Source: a virus
Length of the DNA: 64,000 bases
Virus record (IMG/VR): IMGVR_UViG_3300046557_000516
Location: 1-64,000 of that record
Strand: one strand, 5' to 3'
Shown here piece after piece: positions 1 through 7,297 of this stretch. Below the pieces are notes generated by a model. That model did not search any database. It was not told the origin of the DNA and worked only from the letters and a program-made list of their open reading frames with translations. The first letter of the stretch is position 1, and each line of letters begins with the position of its first letter. The translations under genes were made by a program, and so were the position numbers.

Positions 1-2
1 AA

Positions 3-257
3 GATCCCGATGAGGTGAAGGACTACGCCGCGGAATGGTCCGCTCTTCTCGGGCCCGATACCATCGCCACCTCCACCTGGACCCTTTCCTCCGGATCCGG
101 TCTCGCCTTGGGCGCTCAGTCGAACACAGACAAGGCAACAACGATCTGGTTTTCAGGCGGGGTGGATGGATCGAACTACGTTCTGGTCAACCGGGTCACA
201 ACCGCGGCCGGCCGGACCTTCGATCGGTCCTTCACGCTTAAGGTCCGAACGCTGTGA
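3..257 (+). CDS. Phage fiber-tail adaptor-like protein, 5' end missing
   Basis: The reading frame is open from the first full codon (DPDEVKDY...), so the gene starts before the window. The visible 84 codons resemble small phage fiber-tail adaptor proteins: a DPDEV..DY..EW opening, an I.TSTW strand, a SGG...Y.V.N.V strand and TTAAGRTFDRS near the end. Such proteins usually follow a tail-fiber gene, and the broken fiber-like gene at the other end of the window (63738-64000) would fit that place. The stop overlaps the next start (GTGA at 254-257). The family call rests on pattern memory, not a search. Confidence 0.6.
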   Translation, partial: DPDEVKDYAAEWSALLGPDTIATSTWTLSSGSGLALGAQSNTDKATTIWFSGGVDGSNYVLVNRVTTAAGRTFDRSFTLKVRTL

Positions 258-394
258 AAACCGGCTTGGTCTATATCGCCTTGATGATTTCACTGGCGGG
301 CCTCCTCGGACTCGAGTGGAATTCTATCCCGGAAGAAAGCGGGCGGCTGCATATGGCCGCCATCTCCACAACCTCTCAACGCATAGGGGATTGA
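254..394 (+). CDS. Small membrane protein, 46 aa
   Basis: A GTG start overlaps the stop of the preceding gene (GTGA), so translation is probably coupled. Residues 4-19 (GLVYIALMISLAGLLG) form one hydrophobic segment, followed by a short polar tail. It could be an inner-membrane peptide or have an uncleaved signal anchor. It sits among tail and membrane genes, which would suit a role in lysis or in membrane interaction by the virion, but no family is recognised. Confidence 0.5.
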   Translation: MKTGLVYIALMISLAGLLGLEWNSIPEESGRLHMAAISTTSQRIGD

Positions 395-454
395 CAACAT
401 GCCGAATTTTGCAGGCTACGTAACGTTAGCTCTCATGCATCGGGGTGATTCGGC

Positions 455-697
455 ATGGACAAACTGATCGAAGCGACGATATCCTCCATCAACGCGTCTG
501 GTGTCGCCGCCCCCCTCGTCTTCGTTCTCATCTGCGGGTGCAGCATTTTGTACGCAACGTGTCGACGTCTCTTCACGTTGTACCAGGCTGCAATGGAAGC
601 TCGCATCGTCGAGAAGGAGGCCGTCTTGAAAACCGTTGCCGAATTCAGAACATCCATAGATCGTCTTTCAGACACCCTTAGGATGGGCGCAAAATGA
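455..697 (+). CDS. Small membrane protein with coiled-coil tail, 80 aa
   Basis: One membrane segment lies at about residues 17-36 (VAAPLVFVLICGCSILYATC). An amphipathic, charged helix follows to the end (EARIVEKEAVLKTVAEFRTS), which looks like a short coiled coil. The stop overlaps the next gene's ATG (ATGA at 694-697). This topology resembles phage accessory lysis or Rz-like proteins, but a dedicated spanin pair exists at 60366-61131. No family recognised. Confidence 0.6.
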   Translation: MDKLIEATISSINASGVAAPLVFVLICGCSILYATCRRLFTLYQAAMEARIVEKEAVLKTVAEFRTSIDRLSDTLRMGAK

Positions 698-900
698 GAG
701 TTCCGATTTGGAAGCTCATATTCTGGAAGCAGCCGATCGAGGCTGAAGAAGACGACGACGTCGCCCTGGCAATCAAGGCGGCTATCCGGGAAGTGCAGAA
801 AGCCCATTCAGAGCTCGACAAGACAATGGATGCCTTGCTCGAAAACAACCAACGACTGAGAGTCCAACGTGGCAAAGCTCATCTTCACCCGCCTCATTAA
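694..900 (+). CDS. Small acidic protein, 68 aa
   Basis: The ATG overlaps the previous stop, which argues for real, coupled translation. The sequence opens with a short hydrophobic stretch (IWKLIFW), then an acidic EAEEDDD patch and a helix (AIKAAIREVQKAHSELDKTM). The last 32 bases overlap the next gene in another frame. Function unknown; its place between two membrane-protein genes suggests it works with them. Confidence 0.5.
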   Translation: MRVPIWKLIFWKQPIEAEEDDDVALAIKAAIREVQKAHSELDKTMDALLENNQRLRVQRGKAHLHPPH

Positions 901-1423
901 ACTGAGATCGAACACGACTGTCCTGTGGATGGTTCTGCCGTTCGTAATGTTTTGGTCGATCTCCCTGTTCACTCCAACCGCTTTACTGATCCAGGTCTTG
1001 AACTGCATCCTGATCGCGATGGCGGCCGGGGTGGCGGCGACCTACTTCCCGACGGTTCGGGAAGGGGTGAGATCCGGCGAGATGCCGCGCTACACCCATT
1101 TGGCTGTCGGTATTTTCTTCGGCTGGATGGCGCTTGTCATGGCGAGATCGTGGTCCGGCATCAGCCGGGTCTATCCGGAATGGACGTGGATGAAGGACAG
1201 CAGCTTCGTTGCCTTCTACATCTTCACGTCGATCATGGCGGCCGTGTTTCACATCTCCGCCCCTGGAGCAATCAACGGGGTGATCCCAACGAAGAACTGG
1301 ATCCACATCGGCATTGCCGTGATGATCGGGGTTCTGATCGGCATCATCGCAACGTTCCTGGTGACCGGTATCAACCTCGCCGATGCAGCGGAATACGGCG
1401 GCGCGCTGCCGTCTATGTCTTAA
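869..1423 (+). CDS. Polytopic membrane protein, 184 aa
   Basis: Starts at GTG, preceded by GAGAG at a suitable distance. About five membrane segments can be seen, near residues 18-37, 41-58, 79-95, 115-131 and 146-167, with positively charged loops between them. No enzyme motif was seen. It is the last gene before the terminator at 1431-1470. It could be a holin-like or superinfection-exclusion protein, but I do not recognise a family. Confidence 0.65.
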   Translation: MAKLIFTRLIKLRSNTTVLWMVLPFVMFWSISLFTPTALLIQVLNCILIAMAAGVAATYFPTVREGVRSGEMPRYTHLAVGIFFGWMALVMARSWSGISRVYPEWTWMKDSSFVAFYIFTSIMAAVFHISAPGAINGVIPTKNWIHIGIAVMIGVLIGIIATFLVTGINLADAAEYGGALPSMS

Positions 1424-1430
1424 AAGCAAA

Positions 1431-1470
1431 AGGGCCGCTGGATTATCTCCGGCGGCCCCATTTTATTTAT
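1431..1470. terminator. Bidirectional intrinsic terminator
   Basis: GGGCCGC (1432-1438) pairs with GCGGCCC (1452-1458). On the plus strand the stem is followed by ATTTTATTTATT, and on the minus strand by TTTTGCTTTT. It lies between the end of the plus-strand genes (1423) and the end of the minus-strand operon (1463), so it can stop transcription from both sides. Confidence 0.85.
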
Positions 1471-1654
1471 TCAAAGCGTTTATCACTTTTCGAGCCGTCT
1501 TGGCGTATTGTCGCCAGAACCGGAAGCACGGTTCCCCTCGGACAACGGCATCGACGCCGTGGACATCCCCAGGCTCAAGATGGTCCGGGTCATGTCCGGC
1601 GCCCTCGCAAATGATGCGAGCGACCATCTCCACCTTCTCCCCCTTCGTCTTCAC
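1463..1654 (-). CDS. Hypothetical protein, 63 aa; last gene of early operon 1
   Basis: The GTG start overlaps the upstream stop (GTGA), which decides it over longer frames. It has a conserved-looking core with two cysteines (ICEGAGHDPD and GEPCFRFW) and a basic C-terminal helix. The H-D-P-D and H-G-V-D pattern with the cysteines could bind metal, but this is only a suggestion. It directly precedes the bidirectional terminator. Confidence 0.6.
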   Translation of the reverse strand: MKTKGEKVEMVARIICEGAGHDPDHLEPGDVHGVDAVVRGEPCFRFWRQYAKTARKVINALNK

Positions 1655-1833
1655 GCAAAATCCCCAACGCGGATCCCTTGATCCTCGAGGGCCGCACTGA
1701 TCTGCCGCAAGGTGTCCGTGATCAGTTGCTCGAGGCGCTCCATCTCGACTGCGTTCTTGAATGGATCCTCGGCGGCCAGCTTCTCCCACTGCGCCTTCCA
1801 CTCATCTGTCTGTGCGTAGTATTTGTCGATCAT
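1651..1833 (-). CDS. Hypothetical helical protein, 60 aa
   Basis: An upstream frame extension exists, but the start MIDKYYAQ is chosen because its ATG overlaps the preceding stop as ATGA. The protein is charged and likely all-helical. No motif recognised. It is translationally coupled on both sides within early operon 1. Confidence 0.55.
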   Translation of the reverse strand: MIDKYYAQTDEWKAQWEKLAAEDPFKNAVEMERLEQLITDTLRQISAALEDQGIRVGDFA

Positions 1834-2072
1834 CGCATCGATTCTCCTCTGATTATGAGCTTGGTCCCTTCCTGCTCGAGCCAAAATTTGCTGTCGGCTA
1901 CGTTGTGCACGAAGATGATGGAAACCCCGCCATCCAATCGGATCGACAGATCCTCTTTGGTGTAACCGGCTTCGTGAAGCTGTTTGGCTCGAGCCTCGAT
2001 TGCTCCAAGTAGCGTGGCTTTCACCTTGTCAAACAACTCGTCTCGTACGCGTTTGAAATCATCATCCTTCAT
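1830..2072 (-). CDS. Hypothetical protein, 80 aa
   Basis: The start MKDDDFKR overlaps the previous stop (ATGA). An amphipathic N-terminal helical half is followed by beta-like strands (SIRLDGGVSIIFVHNV and FWLEQEGTKLIIR). No known family was recognised. Tight coupling on both sides supports it as a real gene. Confidence 0.55.
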   Translation of the reverse strand: MKDDDFKRVRDELFDKVKATLLGAIEARAKQLHEAGYTKEDLSIRLDGGVSIIFVHNVADSKFWLEQEGTKLIIRGESMR

Positions 2073-2275
2073 TCGACTAGGTTCCTCTTGCATGCGCCAT
2101 CGCAATGGATGTGAATATGGTTCTTTCGGCCGTTAAGAGAGGCGTGAAGCGTGCCGGCGCATTTGGCGCACTTCACATCCACCTTGGTCTGCCCGCGCTT
2201 CAGCATCCTCGCTTTCAGCTTCAGGGACGCGACCAGGAACGCCATCATTTCTCTATCGGTCGCGTCGTCACGCAT
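2069..2275 (-). CDS. Small zinc-finger-like protein, 68 aa
   Basis: The C-terminal half holds CAKC (a CxxC knuckle) followed by HIHIHCDGAC, so four cysteines and nearby histidines could bind one zinc ion. The N-terminal half is a basic helix (LKLKARMLKRGQTK). This is the look of a small nucleic-acid-binding phage protein. It overlaps the upstream gene by 8 bases. Confidence 0.6.
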   Translation of the reverse strand: MRDDATDREMMAFLVASLKLKARMLKRGQTKVDVKCAKCAGTLHASLNGRKNHIHIHCDGACKRNLVE

Positions 2276-2516
2276 CGGCGCTCCCTGCTTTGACTCGGAT
2301 CACTGGCCGCCGGTATTCGATGACCTGTGTCTTCGGATTTTGATGAGCGATAACCCAATAGGATTTACCCGTTTTGGAGCTACCGTCCTGGATGACCAGC
2401 TCGCGGCGGAAAGTGGTGACGCGACCTGGGAAAAACTTATCCGCGAGGCTGAAGGCTGGCAGCGCTTCGAACGCCGCCAGTGTCATCTCCTCTCTTGCGA
2501 GCTGATCAAATCCCAT
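2268..2516 (-). CDS. Hypothetical protein, 82 aa
   Basis: A compact alpha/beta sequence (VTTFRRELVIQDGS, YWVIAHQN, RRPVIRVKAG). It has no cysteines and no signal peptide. Four bases separate it from the upstream gene and it overlaps the downstream one. Function not recognised. Confidence 0.55.
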   Translation of the reverse strand: MGFDQLAREEMTLAAFEALPAFSLADKFFPGRVTTFRRELVIQDGSSKTGKSYWVIAHQNPKTQVIEYRRPVIRVKAGSADA

Positions 2517-2520
2517 TGGA

Positions 2521-2871
2521 TTAATTCCACACGATGCGGTCGAACAGCACTGCGGTCCCGTAGATCGCCGGAAGGCTCTCCGGTGCGTCCTTGGGGTGAT
2601 GCGTCAACCAGTTGTTGCGATAGATCGCCGTCGCGGCTTCGTTCCGCGGCAACTGTTTTCTGACGCCGTGCTCATCGACGAACATGTCGGCGCGCTTGCC
2701 TTCATGCAGGACGGTGACGTGCTCGAGGTTGCAGTCCGGCCCCAAGAGCGGAAGGATGAGCGACCGATGATGGGTGAGCCCGGGCTCCGCTGGCCAAAGG
2801 ATTGCTCCCTTGGAGCTCGAGCCGTCGGCGTTGTAGACGGTGAAACCCGTCATGATTAGATCTTCGTTCAT
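2521..2871 (-). CDS. Hypothetical protein, 116 aa
   Basis: The start MNEDLIMTG is chosen because the frame further upstream is the shadow of the DUF968 gene, whose stop lies 2 bases before this ATG. The visible order is a beta-rich N-terminus (GFTVYNADGSSSKGAILWP), a middle part (LPLLGPDCNLEHVTVLHEGK) and a C-terminus ending FDRIVWN. No family recognised. Confidence 0.55.
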   Translation of the reverse strand: MNEDLIMTGFTVYNADGSSSKGAILWPAEPGLTHHRSLILPLLGPDCNLEHVTVLHEGKRADMFVDEHGVRKQLPRNEAATAIYRNNWLTHHPKDAPESLPAIYGTAVLFDRIVWN

Positions 2872-2873
2872 AG

Positions 2874-3260
2874 TCAAAATGCTCCTGCCATGATGATGGC
2901 TGTTGCGGGATCCACGGCGGCATCGCCGAATTCCGTGAAGAGACCCCAAATGATGAGGCAAGCGAGGTGCGGGTTAATCCGCTGGCCTCGCCAGAACGCG
3001 GCTTCGTCCATCGTGTGCTGTTCGTCATGCAGCGACTTAATCATCGGCAGCGTCCAGCGATCTCCCGCCTTCGACTGGCGGGCGCGGCCGTAGTGACCGT
3101 AATCCCGGTTCGGGAAGGAGACGTGGCATCCCTCGACATCGAAATGGCGACGCGTGATGATGCACGGTAGCTGGTGGATGAATTTCGTATAGGACGGTTC
3201 CTTCTTCGCGGTCTGTTTGACGAAGTAGGGATCCGCGGTTTTCTTAATCATCGATGCCAT
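2874..3260 (-). CDS. DUF968 / Ref-like HNH-type nuclease, 128 aa
   Basis: The pattern Cys33, Cys45-His46, GHYGRARQ, DRWTLPM, His78 and His82, then AAFWRG, matches alphaproteobacterial DUF968 proteins. These are HNH-like metal-binding nucleases related to phage recombination factors. The protein probably cleaves or processes DNA intermediates alongside the RecE/RecT genes in the same operon. The start MASMIKK shares one base with the upstream stop (TGATG at 3258-3262). Confidence 0.7.
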   Translation of the reverse strand: MASMIKKTADPYFVKQTAKKEPSYTKFIHQLPCIITRRHFDVEGCHVSFPNRDYGHYGRARQSKAGDRWTLPMIKSLHDEQHTMDEAAFWRGQRINPHLACLIIWGLFTEFGDAAVDPATAIIMAGAF

Positions 3261-3640
3261 CAGTATGGCCTCCTTCTCTCGATCGGGATCATGTCGGCGG
3301 CGTCCATCCAGCGCATCCACCGTCTCGGGTTGATATCGAAGCATTCGTGATCGAGGACGACGGAAAGCGTCCTCATAGCGCGGATGTAACGCTCCGGATC
3401 CTGGTCAAGCGCCAAGAACATAACAAACGCCATGGTCTCTTTGCGCATGAACCTGAAAACGTTCGGCATCTTCTGCAGCTCGATGCCCTTCTGATGCGCG
3501 AGATCAAACATCAGCCGCGCCGTGTAGTCGACGCTCCTCGACGTCGGGCAGATGTAGAGAACCATTTGCGGTCCATCCATCATCTCGAGGACGTCGAGGA
3601 GCTGGCGTGTCGTGCGGCCCGATCCGCGTCCTCCGTTCAT
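3260..3640 (-). CDS. Small P-loop protein, 126 aa
   Basis: Residues 3-10 (GGRGSGRT) form a glycine-rich P-loop of the GxxGSGRT kind, and LSVVLDHE near residue 95 resembles a Walker B strand. At 126 residues it is far shorter than ordinary helicases or terminases, so it is either a minimal NTPase or a decayed one. It is coupled to the DUF5131 gene by ATGA (3637-3640). Confidence 0.55.
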   Translation of the reverse strand: MNGGRGSGRTTRQLLDVLEMMDGPQMVLYICPTSRSVDYTARLMFDLAHQKGIELQKMPNVFRFMRKETMAFVMFLALDQDPERYIRAMRTLSVVLDHECFDINPRRWMRWMDAADMIPIERRRPY

Positions 3641-4569
3641 CGGCGTAGAACCGGGAAGGCATCGTGGACGACGCCGTTGATGGTCCGGCCGCTACGTCCC
3701 TTGCCAACCTTGCGCACCGTGGCGCCGTCCGGGAATTTGAAATGATCACCCGGTCCCTCGACCTCGGAAACCGATACCCACTCGCCATTTTGCTTGTGGT
3801 GATATGGAACCCTCCATTGAGCGCACTGATCCCGCAGCGATCGGAATGCCCCCGGATGCGTCGGACGCGCTCTGTGCGCTCCCTGATCGGTTTCTCCGCC
3901 TGTTATCACCCAATCGATGTAGTGAATAAGAGGCGGTTCCGTCGGTTTGCCCTGGCAACCGCACTCAAATCCACCGCAGCACCGTTCCGGGCCTCCAGGG
4001 AAGAGCGACTCCGGATACTCCAGATCGATGTGCTCGAGGAGCGGCTCGCAGGACAGAAACGCGAACAGAGCATCGTTGTCGTGCTTGGCCCTGATGAGAT
4101 GCGGGACATTGAGATCGGCGCGCTTTTGATCCTCGATCGTTGTTCCGATCGCAGCGTTGCTTGGCAAGCCGCCGGCCTCGAGCGCCAGCTTCGTGATGAG
4201 CTGCGGCCGCTTCGTCAGCAGCAGATAGATGAGGCGAGGCGTGTCCCTCATCACCTTGAAGGCGTCGGCCCGCCACTGCGGATCCCACTGGTTGTCGAAG
4301 ACGTCGGAAAGACTCGAGCAAAACACGAATGGCCGTGTCCCGTCGCGCTCCGCCTTGCGGTTCCATCTCGCCGGATCATTCCAGGTATACGCAGATGTCC
4401 GGACGCGCTCGCCGGCGCCGGCCCCAGGCTTGCCCCAATCGACGCGATGATAGCGCTTGTCCATCAGGTTTTCAGCGTAGCAGCCGTCGCATGCCGGCGA
4501 GACCTTGGCGCACCCGATCACAGGATTCCAGGTGTGGTCGCACCAACTGATATGTGTCACTTCACCCAT
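3637..4569 (-). CDS. Phage Gp37/Gp68 family protein (DUF5131), 310 aa
   Basis: The opening ISWCDHTWNPVIGC then C.KVSPACDGCYAE is the signature of the phage Gp37/Gp68 family (DUF5131). Its clustered cysteines recall radical-SAM or spore-photoproduct-lyase-like Fe-S sites. Further motifs are FVFCSSLSDVFD, LLLTKRP, IGTTIEDQ, LSCEPLL and VITGGETD. A second cysteine cluster (CCGGFECGC) sits near residues 195-205. The biochemical role is not settled; an Fe-S enzyme acting on nucleic acid is plausible. Confidence 0.85.
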   Translation of the reverse strand: MGEVTHISWCDHTWNPVIGCAKVSPACDGCYAENLMDKRYHRVDWGKPGAGAGERVRTSAYTWNDPARWNRKAERDGTRPFVFCSSLSDVFDNQWDPQWRADAFKVMRDTPRLIYLLLTKRPQLITKLALEAGGLPSNAAIGTTIEDQKRADLNVPHLIRAKHDNDALFAFLSCEPLLEHIDLEYPESLFPGGPERCCGGFECGCQGKPTEPPLIHYIDWVITGGETDQGAHRARPTHPGAFRSLRDQCAQWRVPYHHKQNGEWVSVSEVEGPGDHFKFPDGATVRKVGKGRSGRTINGVVHDAFPVLRR

Positions 4570-4570
4570 T

Positions 4571-4789
4571 TTATTCGGTCCCCCGTATAGCCATGATCTT
4601 GAGTTTGTTTTGGGCGGCGATCTTGCGCATAGAGTCGATCGCCTTGCCGATATCGGGCGCCTGCTGCGGGATCAACGCATCCGCAACAAGCTTCTTTGTG
4701 AGATCGTGCATCGCCGTCTTCAGGCTGACATGCGGGCGACACCTCAGATACCAGTTGAGGAAGTCGATCTGGCGTTGCGCGTCCATCAT
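4571..4789 (-). CDS. Hypothetical protein, 72 aa
   Basis: A soluble, mainly helical protein (QIDFLNWYLRCRPHVS, DIGKAIDSMRKIAAQ). Its ATG overlaps the stop of the preceding membrane-protein gene. It lies 1 base before the DUF5131 start, so it may be cotranslated with that gene. No family recognised. Confidence 0.55.
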   Translation of the reverse strand: MMDAQRQIDFLNWYLRCRPHVSLKTAMHDLTKKLVADALIPQQAPDIGKAIDSMRKIAAQNKLKIMAIRGTE

Positions 4790-4968
4790 AGTGTTTCCAT
4801 CTTCGCGAAGACGACAACGGCGGTCCAGACGACAACGGCGACAGCAACCCCGTAGATGACGAGGGAGAGCGGCGTATCAGCGTTGTACAATTCCCTGAAT
4901 GTAGCCATGACCGACAGCATCAGGCCGGTGCGCGCCAGCCACGCGTTCTTTTTCGTGAGCTTCATCAT
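4786..4968 (-). CDS. Small membrane protein, 60 aa
   Basis: A basic N-terminus is followed by a strong membrane segment at about residues 35-54 (LVIYGVAVAVVVWTAVVVFA), with a weaker hydrophobic stretch at 10-23. It is coupled by ATGA to a second small membrane-protein gene upstream, so the two may form a pair. No family recognised. Confidence 0.6.
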   Translation of the reverse strand: MMKLTKKNAWLARTGLMLSVMATFRELYNADTPLSLVIYGVAVAVVVWTAVVVFAKMETL

Positions 4969-5153
4969 AGGGCACCTATCCAGATGAGGGCGATAACGAA
5001 CAGGATGGTTAGCCCGATGAGGCCGACGGTCCCGGTGACAACGGAGACGCCCATGGCTGTGTCGTTATCCGCCCCAGGGCGCGACCTGAAGGTGGCGCGG
5101 AGCGAAAGAACGGTGACAACAATGAGCGCGGCGACAATGAGATAGATCAGCAT
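4965..5153 (-). CDS. Small two-segment membrane protein, 62 aa
   Basis: The start MLIYLIVAAL is chosen because the upstream gene ends 1 base before it and the longer frame is a shadow. Two hydrophobic helices flank a basic loop and a short acidic stretch: residues 1-17 and about 37-59. Small early-operon membrane proteins of phages often act in host takeover or exclusion, but no family is recognised. Confidence 0.6.
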   Translation of the reverse strand: MLIYLIVAALIVVTVLSLRATFRSRPGADNDTAMGVSVVTGTVGLIGLTILFVIALIWIGAL

Positions 5154-5154
5154 T

Positions 5155-5445
5155 TTATATCCCCATGGCCCTTTCGATGGCCTGTTTCCTGATGATGGCC
5201 CATGACTTATCGAGGAGCCTGGCGAGCCTGGCCGCTTCGATCCGCTTCTTAGACCCGGCCGGGAATTCCCAAAACGCGGTCTTGCCGAAGCGTTTGATGT
5301 AGCGGCGCAAAAGCATGCTATCGCGCCGCCGCATGTATTTGGGGACAAGCGGCCAATGGCGGCCGCAGATCCATTCTGTTCCGCCTTGTGTCAGCGTCTT
5401 CGTCCGCCGGCAATGCGGGACGCAGCATGGGGTCCGATCCGTCAT
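5155..5445 (-). CDS. Small zinc-ribbon-like protein, 96 aa
   Basis: The start MTDRTPCC overlaps the previous stop. Residues 7-12 (CCVPHC) and the later WICGRHW supply four cysteines and histidines, a likely zinc site. A strongly basic helical C-terminal half follows (YMRRRDSMLLRRYIKRFGK). This combination suggests nucleic-acid binding. Related small HW-motif proteins occur in phages of alphaproteobacteria. Confidence 0.6.
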   Translation of the reverse strand: MTDRTPCCVPHCRRTKTLTQGGTEWICGRHWPLVPKYMRRRDSMLLRRYIKRFGKTAFWEFPAGSKKRIEAARLARLLDKSWAIIRKQAIERAMGI

Positions 5446-6245
5446 GGATAGAGCCGATCGATGTTGCCCTCGAGGACGGTGAAGGAGTAGGCAACGATAA
5501 ACGGGTTCTTTGCCCAAGACCCCTTCCCATGAAGTTTCTCCCAAAGGCTCTTGTAGCTGTCGTGCGGCTCCACGAAGGGGACGACAGAATGAGCGTGCGG
5601 CGTTCCATCCGGATAAACCTCGTAGTCTTTCCATAAGGTTTCGCCCGGGGATCTGTCATCGTAGACCGGCTCGATACCTTCGGCGATGCAGTCGGTATCC
5701 GTGATCTCGTTAAGGCGCTCGATGTATACGCCGTCGACAACAAGCGTGAGGCGCGAGACGACTCGAGGCATATGCATAGCCTGGCGAAACTTGCCGTATG
5801 GAGCCATGTCGCGCTCATCTTCGTCCCGTAAGAATTCCCGCCCAGGTTCCTTGCCGATCGACAATCCTCCGCCGGCCTCGTAGCGGATCCCGGCGCCACG
5901 ACCGCCAGCCAGCAGGTTCTTCGGCATGTGATCCTCGCACGTCGAATCGAAGGAGGCGAAGGTCCGCCACGGCTCACGCACGTAGAGGAGGTCGCCGATC
6001 TCATATTTCGGCTCATAGGTTTCCGTCATGATCCCCTCGCCGCCAACTGCGGAGACGCTGAATCGAAACGACTTCGGCCGCTTCGGGTAGAATGCGGTTA
6101 TGGCGGGAACGACGTCCAGCTTGATATCGCCGTCGTAATAGCCGCCTTCAAACGGCTGCTCGATGAGCCGGCGCGTCTGTCTCTTCCGCTTGGCGCGCAA
6201 AGCCTGGACCATTGGAACGCCGAAAGTGATGGGGCGCTTCCTCAT
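5442..6245 (-). CDS. ASCH-like (PUA-fold) domain protein, 267 aa
   Basis: The pattern PITFGVPMVQALRAKRKRQT, then YEIGDLLYVREPWRTF, RVVSRLTLVVDGVYIERLNE, and a C-terminal LWEKLHGKGSW..NPFIVAYSF is typical of phage ASCH-like proteins. These are PUA-fold proteins thought to bind RNA or modified nucleotides. The basic KRKRQTRRL stretch would suit nucleic-acid contact. Both ends overlap their neighbours by 4 bases. Confidence 0.7.
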   Translation of the reverse strand: MRKRPITFGVPMVQALRAKRKRQTRRLIEQPFEGGYYDGDIKLDVVPAITAFYPKRPKSFRFSVSAVGGEGIMTETYEPKYEIGDLLYVREPWRTFASFDSTCEDHMPKNLLAGGRGAGIRYEAGGGLSIGKEPGREFLRDEDERDMAPYGKFRQAMHMPRVVSRLTLVVDGVYIERLNEITDTDCIAEGIEPVYDDRSPGETLWKDYEVYPDGTPHAHSVVPFVEPHDSYKSLWEKLHGKGSWAKNPFIVAYSFTVLEGNIDRLYP

Positions 6246-6526
6246 TGGCCACGCTCCACATCCGCAGCAAGCATCTTGGAGAGCTCGATCGGCAACAGCT
6301 TCTCCATCGATCTCCGGTAAACCTTGCGGCCATGAGGGTCATCGATCGATGCCAGAAACGATGCCTGGAGCCGAACAAAGGCGGCAACAAAGGCGCGCGG
6401 GTCCGGCTGGCGCCCTTGCTGCTTCACCTTGCGGGTGATTTCCGAAAACACGGTGGAGAACCCGGCGATGAGCTCTTCGGTCTGGACGTCCATTTCGGAC
6501 TTTTTGCGCTCACTCGCGGTCATCAT
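6242..6526 (-). CDS. Hypothetical helical protein, 94 aa
   Basis: A highly charged, probably all-helical protein. Its ATG overlaps the preceding TGA. No motif was recognised. The tail LLPIELSKMLAADVERG may form a terminal helix. It lies between the ASCH gene and a gene with an SH3-like start. Confidence 0.5.
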   Translation of the reverse strand: MMTASERKKSEMDVQTEELIAGFSTVFSEITRKVKQQGRQPDPRAFVAAFVRLQASFLASIDDPHGRKVYRRSMEKLLPIELSKMLAADVERGQ

Positions 6527-6975
6527 ATCGGTTCTCCTCCAAGGGAAAGATCGTTGGGCGGCGTCTCGGCGCGCGGCGGGCTCAAGACCTCCTGAAGCAC
6601 GGCTTGCAGCCTGTCGCCCGTCGGCGCCGATGCCGGGAGATCCGATAGGGGCGGCCTATCCTCGATCTCATCGAAGTCCGGATCCGGCCGGCTCAAATCG
6701 CCAAGCGCCACGGTATGGAATTGGTCGAAGCTCATGACCCAGGCGACATCGTGATTCTTGTCGATGCCGATGATGACGCCTTTCAAATCACCGCCATCCC
6801 AAACGACCAAGTCGTCGATTGCGAAAGCGGCGCGATGCATGACAGCGTCGGTTTGGTTGACGAAGATCGAATAGCCCTTCGGCATCTCGATTTTCATATT
6901 GTTTTCGTCCCCATCGACCCACTTCACCTCGCCCATCACCATGACGAGATCACCTTTTTTGAACAAATCAGCCAT
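6523..6975 (-). CDS. Hypothetical protein with SH3-like N-terminus, 150 aa
   Basis: The start MADLFKKGD overlaps the upstream stop by 8 bases and is preferred over MGNSRIRQ. The first 85 residues show two short beta modules with the pattern KKGDLVMVMGEVKWVDGD and IDDLVVWDGGDLKGVIIGID, resembling small SH3/KOW-like barrels. An acidic, proline-rich linker and tail follow. Likely a binding protein; partner unknown. Confidence 0.55.
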   Translation of the reverse strand: MADLFKKGDLVMVMGEVKWVDGDENNMKIEMPKGYSIFVNQTDAVMHRAAFAIDDLVVWDGGDLKGVIIGIDKNHDVAWVMSFDQFHTVALGDLSRPDPDFDEIEDRPPLSDLPASAPTGDRLQAVLQEVLSPPRAETPPNDLSLGGEPI

Positions 6976-7297
6976 TTGACGTATCCTTGAATTCCCCATG
7001 CAGGGATTTGATGCGCGGTAGGGAGATCACCATGTTGAGCTGGCGCATCCCGACGAACCGTTCGCGCTCCATGGTGACCTTGTCGATCGTTTCCGTCGGT
7101 CTGGCTCGACGATTGTCTTCCCGGCCGGCGTTGGTATCCCTGCGGTTCCCCTCAAAGATCCGGCCGCGGGCGGAGGCGACGACGTCGCGCCCCACGCCCA
7201 ATTCCTTGGCGATCTGGCCGGTGCTCTTGCCGGCGTCGAAATGCGTTCGGATCAAACCGTCCGTTGGTAGCGGATCTGATTTCGTCCTCTTCGTCAT
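6968..7297 (-). CDS. HTH DNA-binding protein, 109 aa
   Basis: Residues 22-46 (AGKSTGQIAKELGVGRDVVA then SARGRI) form a helix-turn-helix of the resolvase/sigma-like kind. A basic C-terminal half follows. The start overlaps the recT-like gene's stop by ATGA. It may regulate phage or host promoters. It is a single-domain protein without a sensor part. Confidence 0.65.
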   Translation of the reverse strand: MTKRTKSDPLPTDGLIRTHFDAGKSTGQIAKELGVGRDVVASARGRIFEGNRRDTNAGREDNRRARPTETIDKVTMERERFVGMRQLNMVISLPRIKSLHGEFKDTSNG

